A stretch of 64,000 bases of DNA from Lineus longissimus (taxonomy: Eukaryota; Nemertea; Pilidiophora; Heteronemertea; Lineidae): NCBI RefSeq assembly GCF_910592395.1, contig NC_088311.1:10976501-11040500 (forward strand). The letters are read 5' to 3'. Positions 10,937 to 20,600 of the stretch are shown piece after piece. Position numbers and translations under genes: made by a program. Numbering within the stretch: the first letter of the stretch is position 1; the number at the start of each line of letters is the position of its first letter. The notes under the pieces were generated by a model that saw only the letters and a program-made list of their open reading frames with translations, was not told where the DNA came from and ran no database searches.

Positions 10937-13588
10937 GGTAGTTGATAAAGCTTGGAATCAGTGAAACCTTGGAACCAGTGATAAACCTTGGAATAGTCAG
11001 TACTTAACCGTGGAATCACTGTGCAAGTACCACGTGAAATCGGGTGCGTTCCTTCCACGATTTATCCCCTTCCAACTGCCAATCTCGTCCCAGCTGACTT
11101 TATTGATAGCAATTTGCCAGTAGTTCCAGAAACCACCTTTTTGTGGAGGATGACGTCATCATGGAATGCATTTGAAATGCGTTGTTGTCGGTAAAAAATA
11201 AACTTATATTCATGACGGGCCGCAATTGCAAATATCTAATGATTTATTTTCAATGAAAGCAAAAGAAAGGTTTTGTGATTGTTTTGTATTCCATATACTA
11301 ATATGTTAAGAGCAAGCTCTAGTGAACTCACACAACTGTTTGACATGGGGGAGCTCCCCCAAACCCCCGCCCTTCTGACATATTTAGCCAGTACATTGAG
11401 GGATGAGTCCCCCAAACCCCCTCCCCCGTTCTCTGAAAGTGACAGGTTTTAGCCAGTACATTGGGGGGAAGGCCCCCCCAACCCCCCCATTGGACTCTAA
11501 AAAAGAATTCCTTGGAGACGCTGAACCACAAGGCCCCACAAAGAAATAGTCCCCGCCCGCCCCGGTAGCTGTCTCACATCTGCTGACAGAAGTAGCTCTT
11601 TGTGGTGAAATAATGATTGAATTTTCCACCTGCTAGCCTAGATAGGCCTATTTGTGTATGTTTCTTAAATTAAATGCATCTTGTCATTAATGGGGGACTA
11701 TAGGTAGGAGCAGAGGGGCTAATTTGGCCATCTTCAGGTGACTAATATACACATCATTTCGACGTACTGTGAGATGTGAGAGACCCGTATTGGCGACTTT
11801 GTGTAACTTTATCTTGCCTGCCTAGCTGCTGCCTATATTGTCCCTTTAACACTCAAACAGATTGCTGCTGCAGTGTTTGAGGCTATATTAAAATACTCAA
11901 ATCCACTGTAAACATGTCTCATTGTGTCGGGTAGGCCAATGAGGTACACAAAAATGGGTATATAATACGAGTAATTATGCAACGGTCATTCCAGAGGTGT
12001 TGAATTTGTGTTTGTTAGGGGTAATTATCATACGTGCTAATTGACAAGACTTTTCTTGAAATGGACATTTTGATGTGGTGTTTGTAAAAGCCTATACCAA
12101 ACTGTGATACTCAACCAAACCATACTTTTATACGGAATGAAAAATGCACTGTATATGTGGCGCAGGTGTTCCCAATTTTTTTGTGGGTAGTGTATATTTT
12201 AGGAGATATCATATGGAAATTTCAAGTATTCATTTACTTTTGACCGGAGGTGTACACACACTTTGCGTCTGCAAAAAACAACAACACAGAGTAAACAAAC
12301 GCCTACGTGCGTAAACCTGTTTCGAGTCAAGTTGCGAAAACACCCTTTCATTTACTTCGGTTCAGACTTGTACGATCATGCATCGCCTCAATAGACATAC
12401 CTCGATGTGACTTATTATGCAGAGTCTGACCTTTTGACATGCTGTTTTATAGGAATGCAAATTCAAATCCTCAGATAACACTAGTTTTGTTATAGTCGTG
12501 TGATAAACATTCTAGATTATGATCATCTCATCTTTTCATTCTCTTGAAACATTTGACATCACACATACTAAGCATGGTATACATATATAGCCTATATAAG
12601 TATATGCCGACATTAAAGTATCTTCATGTAGCAATTTGAAAAAATCATCACCGCGTTCATATTCAGAAACCATAAACTTTAATACAAGTCGTGTATTTCA
12701 AAGAGTTTAATCACAACACGTATTCATCGTTTATGGTTCGACATATTTCCTTTCTCCGCGGGTCTGCACAATTTTTTTCAGATTCGATGGACATGATGGA
12801 TATATGCATTTTGTTTACACTTTACATACAGTGTATACGTAACCATTACACTCACTACGTTGTGTGAGTTAAAATAAAACGTTTTTATTAGAAGAATCAT
12901 TTTGTATATATAATGCTCTGATTAAGCTTGGTAGATAGGACAAACATGCACGCGGGAATCACTAAAAAATGTGTCCGCTTCGAACTGGTGACATCACGAA
13001 AAGATATCTACATCCCTCGATGTGCAGGCCTACATGAAGATGTACGAAATCGCTCACAGCGAAGGAATTTGTTCACATTTTTCATCTCCAAACCCTTCCA
13101 AAACCTTCGGTAATAAACCTTCATCTACGTTTCTTGTCATGTATAAGATGATGTACGGATAAGTGCCAGCCGGTACTGCATGATGTAGTCAATCTTCTCT
13201 GTATCACCCTGTATGATCACACCGCTCCGTAGCTCAAATAGGCCCCGTGTGGTGGCGTAGTAAGCAGAGCGCTGATTGGTCCATATTATGGGTGTGTGGT
13301 GGGCGTGTCGTGAAGTGAATGCCCATATTTGGGAGATCAGTAATGTACACTGGAGGCGAGGTATGACTGGGTTGTTCTAAAATATAGATTGTTGAATCGG
13401 ATATGCGACTGATTTCTAAACTACCGTCAAATTCCGATCTGATCATTTAAAAATAATCTCCAAATATTGATTCGTAACCACCTTAGGTTCCAATGGCATT
13501 ATTTCATGTTTTTATGCATTTTAAGGACTGATTCCAAGGTTTATCACTGGTTCCAAGGTTTCACTGATTCCAAGCTTTATCAACTACC
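10937..13588. mobile_element. Nonautonomous DNA transposon, 58-bp perfect TIRs, 9-bp target duplication
   Basis: Termini start GGTAGTTGATAAAGCTTGG. Bases 10937-10994 are the exact reverse complement of 13531-13588. The 9-bp word GTCCAAAAC flanks it at 10928-10936 and 13589-13597. It interrupts a LINE tail whose two halves rejoin when it is removed. A 9-bp duplication suggests a Mutator-like or Merlin-like element. There is no transposase frame; the interior holds a TTAA-type MITE (11691-11845), a G/C-rich repeated block at about 11340-11500 and otherwise noncoding A+T-rich DNA. Confidence 0.92.
11691..11845 (-). mobile_element. TTAA-type MITE, internally deleted copy
   Basis: Reverse-orientation relative of the 10368 copy, with TTAA on both sides (11687-11690 and 11846-11849). 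About 70 bp of the interior is missing. It is nested inside the 10937-13588 transposon. Confidence 0.8.
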
Positions 13589-13670
13589 GTCCAAAACTGT
13601 GCAACCCATGTCATGAGTGGCGTCGACAGGTAGGATCACATTTCGCCGGTCTTGGAGTTGGACAGTTTAA
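13589..13670 (+). pseudogene. LINE tail fragment, right part
   Basis: Continues the RT tail interrupted at 10936 (frame reads QNCATHVMSGVDR, a stop, then DHISPVL). The first nine bases are the target duplication. Confidence 0.78.
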
Positions 13671-13738
13671 AATTCTTTTGCGGTTTTCGCTAGATTCAAA
13701 ACGAGGCTTCGTTGGCGCATTGTGCATTTACCTGTAAC

Positions 13739-13905
13739 AGTAACAAATGCCCCCCTGGAAAAAGTGTCCGGCCCTATTGTATTCTGCAATATGGTTCTAT
13801 AGAGACCCTGGCCGTCAATAGCTCAGAGATTGAAGCGCATGATAGGATCCTTTGGTTCCAGGGCATTCTATCCCAGGACATTTTAAACTTCTACACCCTG
13901 TAAAG
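13739..13905. mobile_element. Second copy of the GCCGGTGTA MITE interior
   Basis: From CCCCCTGGAAAAAGTGTCC to TTTAAACTTCTACACC it closely matches 7945-8090. The left terminal repeat is missing or replaced. Confidence 0.65.
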
Positions 13906-14427
13906 TGCTAATCATTCTAAACCCAGGTATTGTGAAATTTACATTTTAGGTCCACTTTATTTGGAATCAAGGTGTTAATGACCTATTTTCAGAATATATA
14001 TATCAAAAGCCCAAACACCTACTACATGTCTACATGTATGACCAAAAGCTCGAATTGGAGTCATCATCATAAACGGACCAGTTGCGTGTCTCAATAATTT
14101 TAGCGTTTTGAAAACGTACGCCTAAGCGGAATCGTAAAGCATGAGATCACAACCCCAGTGTGACCAGATAGTAACGAGATGATATTACATTGACCTGTAA
14201 AGCATATTGTTTAAAGTCAGCATCGTCTCTGTTTTTCTGTTTTTTATCCAAAAGGAACCACGAGGTAGAGTGGTCTTTTTTCAACCAAGGACACTAGTTA
14301 AATCAATTCGAAATTAAATATCTATACTTTGTTATATACATGTTGTATCTAGTGTCCGCGGTTCCAACAGTCTCATCCGTGCTTTTTTTTTAATTGCGTG
14401 ATGTCTCTTCGTGTACATAGTCCAGAG
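13906..14427. other. Upstream region of the oxidase gene
   Basis: A+T-rich noncoding sequence preceding the first oxidase exon. No TATA box or start site can be assigned with confidence. Confidence 0.35.
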
Positions 14428-14630
14428 ATGGTGCCAAAGGTGTGTGTGGTTGGTGCAGGTATCATGGGCCTCTCCACCGCACTACAGATAGCGGAGACCA
14501 TTCCTGGGGTGGAGGTCACAATCTTGGCTGAGGACTACCCTCCAAACATTTCTAGCAGTGCAGCGGGAGGGTACATCGTCATGGCTTACTTCATGAAGGA
14601 AGATATACCAAAAGATTATGAGGCAAACAG
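14428..14630 (+). CDS. Oxidase exon 1 (start, FAD-binding Rossmann motif)
   Basis: Encodes MVPKVCVVGAGIMGLS and the SSSAAGGY segment equivalent to the SDVAAG block of mammalian enzymes. The donor GTATGC follows AACAG. Ends with two bases of a split codon. Confidence 0.85.
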
Positions 14631-17600
14631 GTATGCATTAACTTTTAAACTAGTACCGCGCGTCAAAATGCTACTGTGCGTTGTAACGGAAATTATAGTT
14701 CCGGAGAGAGAGTACTGCATTCAATCCTACTCGATTGTTTCTTATGTAAAGTACATTCGTAAATATCAGGTCCGCGTCGTTTGGGGCTCTGGAGGGCGAA
14801 TTACTGGTTGGATTTCTTTGGTTTTGGTTTTTATTGATCCTTGCCTCCAAACCAAACAGGGTTTTAGGAGTCTAGCATTCTCTGTGCAGAAGTAAAAATA
14901 ATTCTTAAGTCAATTGGTCATTTGGAAGGTCCCCTGGATAGGCCATATTTGGTTTCTGGGTATTTCTTGTTCATTCTTGGCACTTGAGTAGGTGGACAAA
15001 AAAATAGCCTGAACATTTCATCCAGATTGGTCGAGAAATAAACCGTACAGAGCAGAAAATGGCCGTATTCAATGCATTACGTCAATGTTCACAAATGCGC
15101 CAAAAATAAAATGGTAAAATGAAAATATCCTGTTAGGTTCTGAGGTGATCAAAGACCAATATTTTGTTTGTCTTTTCTTTCTAGTGCTCGAAAGAAGGCT
15201 ACATTTGATCACTGCCAGAGGCTTTTCTTCTCTAAGGAGGTGGCAGAGACTGGTGTCCAGTTAGTCAACCTCTATCGGATAGCCAAGACAGAGGAAAAGG
15301 AAGAAGATGTAAGAATCTTGAACGTAAACCTTTCTAGCCGCAGGTTAAACAATTTGCTGGTTGCGTGAAAAACTTTTCTGGAAAAATGACAGCATATATT
15401 TGCACTATCCATGCCAATTAATCACAGTCCAACATATGTCTCATCCTACTCCGACTGTTTTGACGTAGGAGTAAAATAGGCCTGATATCAGGAGAATTTG
15501 TCTCGCCAAAAACATTTTAATTCAGGCAATGCCCACAACAACATATTCTTCGCCTCGATGCCACATGCACGTGGATATGATAATAATTGTGAATGTAGAT
15601 GTCATGCCAGTTGAACTTGTGGCGGTAATAGAACATTGAAAATTACTACATTACTGCATACTGATAATAATGTTGGATCGAAATCTTGTCTCCTTGTCGT
15701 CCCTCATACATGTAAACATGTGCATACCCAGCCAGTGAGCTGTGGAACGAAATCATGAAAATGTAGAAAATTCACTTGCTTTCATGCACATGTGTTATCA
15801 GCATTACGGTTCGAATTCAAAAAGCTGATTCCGCCCGACACTTTTATTTCACACTTTAAAATGAATGACTGATTTTGGTGATGACGACATTTGAAAAAAA
15901 CCTCCTACTCGCTTTCAGAAACCGGTGGACTGTGATAACTACCTTGGATTTCGTCCGATGACGCAAAATGAAATGAAAATGTTCCCAGCGCACAGGTAGA
16001 TAAGTCGTAAAGGCTCGTGTACAATAGAGAGGTTCAAATTTTGAACCGAAAACGAGGTGAACTTTTTCTCTGGTTAACGCAATAAAGCTAATTAGATTAC
16101 TTTGCATTATTGTTTCTAGGCATACCAGACATTAAATATACACTATTTCAGTGCATTTGTGGCAACCGCCAACGTGATATCTGTCCGTTCACGGATTGAA
16201 ATCAGAACCTCTCTATTGTTAACGTGTTTTACATCTTAATTTTGAACTGAACGAAGGATCCTGGCCTACTTTTTTATACGCCCGCTCCGGAGCGTATTAT
16301 GGTATGGCGCTCGGTGTCCGTCTGTCCGTCTGTCCGTTAACTTTTCATTTTCGACGCGATTACTGAAATTCTACATCATGTATATTCACCAAACCTGGTT
16401 TGCAGGGCACTAGTATAGGCCCCAAGAAGCCTATAGATTTGGAGGTCAAAAGGTCAAAGGTCAAGGTCACGTACACCTGTTTCCATTTTCCGCTTACCTT
16501 TCATTATCTGCGCGATTACTGAAATTCTATATCATGTATAGTCACCAAACCTGGTTTGCAGGGCACTAGTATAGGCCCGAAGAAGCCTATTGATTTGGAG
16601 GTCTAAAGGTCAAAGGTCAAGGTCACCAAGACCTGTTTCCATTTTCCGCTTATCTGATACTTCACTCACTTTTCACCCTGGCTAACCACCCTTTACTCTT
16701 AATGGCGGGCGTATAATGTGCTCGCTCGGCGTAGCTCTTGTTTGGTTTTGAAGAGAAAGGTGCGAATATTCGCAAATCTCCCATAATGCCAGACCAGAGC
16801 AAATATCTATCCCAGTGACATCGTGAGCAGTGCTTGAACTATGAGATGGGCGTTCGCGTTGTCAAATGAATTTGATCACCATAAAAATGGTAACATCAGA
16901 AGGTTGGTGTAGCTGTTGACATTTTTTTACATTTTGGGGCCACGCCGAAATTTTGATTTCTTCAGGTTTCTTTGAACACTATGATCGTAAGTGAGCTCCC
17001 TCTTTTCCCCGACAGGAGAGGCTATTCGTACCGGACGTATGTTATAAATCAAAGCATATATCTCCCCTGGTTGATGAAAAAGGTTCGGGAATTGGGAGTT
17101 CGGATGGTTAAAAGAAAACTGAAATATTTAGGCGAGGTATGTATACCGATCTAGGGCAACGTCGGCCCTACCGCGAAATATCCCGGTCTTACAGAAATAT
17201 CTGGTGAAGGAAACAAAGCGTCTTTGACCGGTTGTAGTTATTGAATTCGACCGATTGTAGTTATTGATGGTGTCAATTTTAGAATGGGATGTCAAGAAGG
17301 GCACAGTGTCTCCAACTTCTAATCCCTTGGGTATTCTTGTGTTCCCCGACACCTCACCGAATGACAATGACAAGACCTCGATGTTTTGTCTCCGAGGCAA
17401 TTGATTCATCGAATTATTTTGATGTTCGCTTCGACGACATACTAGTATACTAGTAAATGTACCATATTATTGTTTTGTTTTAGAGGTCGAAAAGAAAGTT
17501 TTGCATTTATAATTGTCGCTCACGACGCGATGCCAGTTATGTACATCTTATTCATTCCAGGTGGCGAATGACTTCGACATCATCGTCAATTGTTCAGGTG

Positions 17601-20600
17601 CCGCTGCACGTGACCTTGTAAATGATAACGAGATTACGATGATCAGAGGTCATAATCTAAAGGTCAAGGCGCCATGGTTGAAGATTGCTTTGTTCGATGA
17701 GAACACCCACTTGATTGTTCTGCCAATGTAAGTGTCTGTATACTCCCCTTGCCCCGCTGAACGATGGACGCAGAGTTGCTTTTCAAATGATTCCGTAATC
17801 ATTTATCTACAGAACCCGTAACAGCTTCATCATCTTGGTGCATGTAGATTGTAGTGCATAAATGTATCATAAATGCATGGACGTGTTTCGTTTAACATTG
17901 CCCCACTTCCCAAATCTGTCATATGTAAAGGAAACACTAAACCCAAACATGCAGGATCTAAAAGAGTGGAGCGCAAGGAATGTGCTAACGTGCGCTGAAG
18001 GATTTCATGAGTCTTTCGTCAACTGTACAAGGAAGTTTTATATAACTTCCTGGGCACTACGTACTGACGTTTATGATGAAAATATAGAGGTCATGCTAAG
18101 TTTTAGCTACTTCAAAACGTCGGCTCAAGGCAGCCAGAATATGTATGTGATGCAATGGTCAATTCATCAATGTAACATAGTAACGCTGAAAGGGTGGATG
18201 TCGTCCTGGGTGCCGACAAATGGTACCCAGGTTCGAGATCGACTGGACAATAAGCACCCTGGGTGCCATTACACTAGACAAACAGCACCCAGCTTCTTTT
18301 TGCCTGGCTTACGGATCTTAGGGACGACGTTTCTTGCAATCTCGTTTTATCTCGCGCCCTGGTACTAGCGGCATTAGCAGTGCTCGAAATAAAAAGAACA
18401 GATAAACAGAAAAAAACGCGTTTAGGCCTATAGGTCTTTGAAAGCACATTTCGGATATATCCCTCCTATATGTCCTGTTTGTAAATCCAACATGTAGGCC
18501 TAGACGTATCACCAGGGAGGAGAATGGAATTGTCGATTCGGTAAAAACCTCATGTGCCAATCTAAACCGGAAAAACCATAAACTATTGAAGCTTTTACTT
18601 TCACCCTTTTGATAGCTTTTTTTGAACGCGTTTAGGCCTATAGGTCTTTGAAAGCACATTTCGGATATATCCCTCCTATATGTCCTGTTTGTAAATCCAA
18701 CATGTAGGCCTAGACGTATCACCAGGGAGAATGGAATTGTCGATTCGGTAAAAACCTCATGTGCCAATCTAAACCGGAAAAACCATCAACTATTGAAGCT
18801 TTTACTTTCACCCTTTTGATCGCTTTTTTTGATTCGTTCTCTGTGTATGATTTTTATTGCATATTTGTGTTGTCTGCTCCTTATTTGGAGTTTTTTTTAC
18901 AATAAATTATTATTATTATTATTATTATATACCTTTTTGGCTCACCGTAGGGGAGTCTATACGATACCGCAGTGTCCGTCGTCCGTCGCCGTCGTCGTCG
19001 TCGTCGTCGTCCGTCGTATCCTAGTTCAAAAACAGTGGCACGTTTTTTAACCGCAAGGCCTATGAACTTAAAACTTTGTACACGTGACCCCCTAGGTCAG
19101 ATGACCCGTGACACTAAATTTCTGTCCGATCTGATTCTCTACTTGGCCACCAGGGGGCCAAATGTGGATATCTAAAAAGTGTGATATCTCGCTTATTAGT
19201 GACTTGTTTTCGATAAAACTTTTGTGGTAGGTACTCATAGCAAGGATACATCATATATCTTACGGGTTTTTAAATTGATATACTTTTCAAGGTCGCAGAG
19301 GTCAAATGGCGTGAATTGGCCGTTTGAGTGTAACTATGGCACGTTTCTCAACCACCAAAGCTATGAGCTTGAAACTTGGTACATATAACCCCCTATATCA
19401 GATAACCTCTGGTGCTGAATTTCAGCCTGATCTGGTTCTTGACTTTGCCACCAGGGGGCCAAAACAGAAAAAGTAAGAAGTGCAATAGCCTGCTTATTAG
19501 CAAATTGTTTTTGATGAAATTTTTATGGCAGGGACCCCTAGCAAGGTTACCTCAGATGTGGCACGATTTTTCGGATTTGACCTACTTTTTAAGGTCGCAG
19601 AGGTCAAATGGCGTAAATTTGCCGTTTGAGTGTAACTATGGCACGTTTCTCAACCGCAACAGTTATGAACTTGAAACTTTGAACAAATGACCCCCTAGGT
19701 CAGTTGACCTTTTTACACTGAATTTTGGTTCGGTCTGATTATTGACTTGGCCACCAGGGGGCCCAAACTCAAAACTCAAAAAGTGTGATTTCTCGCTTAT
19801 TACTGATTTGTTTTTGATAAAAGTTTCATGGTAGGTACTCCCAGCAAGGATACATCACATATCTTACGGGTTTTTGATTTGACCCACCTTTCAAGTTCAC
19901 AGAGGTCAAAGTTGAAAACTTTACCGTTCTTGGTACGTTTTGTCGTTGTTCAATGTAAAGAGTTTTAATTTTGTGTAATGATGCATCTAAGAAGCCACTA
20001 TTTGTATGCCTAGTTTCAGCCAGATCGGAATTCAAATATGGCCGAAATTGCATGTTTTGTGGGTTTTTCCTCGTATTGTGGCAATCCAAAGGTCGTGAGT
20101 TCAAACCCCGGTCAAGGACAGCCAAAAATATTTTTATTTTTCATCTTTTCCTTTTTTCTTTTCTGAGTTCTATCTTACATTTTCTTCATTTTTTGATTTA
20201 TTTGGTGCCATAGATTTAATTAGGCGGCCATCTTGGAAATCGTTTTTTGCCGATTGCTGTAGTGTAACAAGTGATGAAATTGTTATGGTCAGGTGGATGT
20301 GTCTACATCACATATCACCCTGGTTTGTTATTTGACCTACCTGTCAGGGTCACTGAGGTCAAAGTTAAAAATATATTCACCATTGTCATGGAGTGGCACG
20401 TTTCTTCACTATCATTTTCACCTAGACTCTACAAGCTTGGAACCACAAGTCTCGGATTCACCACTTGGCCAGGGCCGGCTCTGAACTGGTCACAGATGCA
20501 TGTATAAATTATGAGAGGCCTACATACTGTAGCACTTTCTGTAACTGTCTGCTAAAAATACTTACGGTGAGCACAATGGCCCCTGGCCGTTTCATCTGAA

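Noticed and set aside
17862-18368. 168-codon frame in oxidase intron 4 as an alternative exon
   Set aside because: Its C-terminal third is the dispersed repeat, and exons 4 and 5 already join in phase without it.
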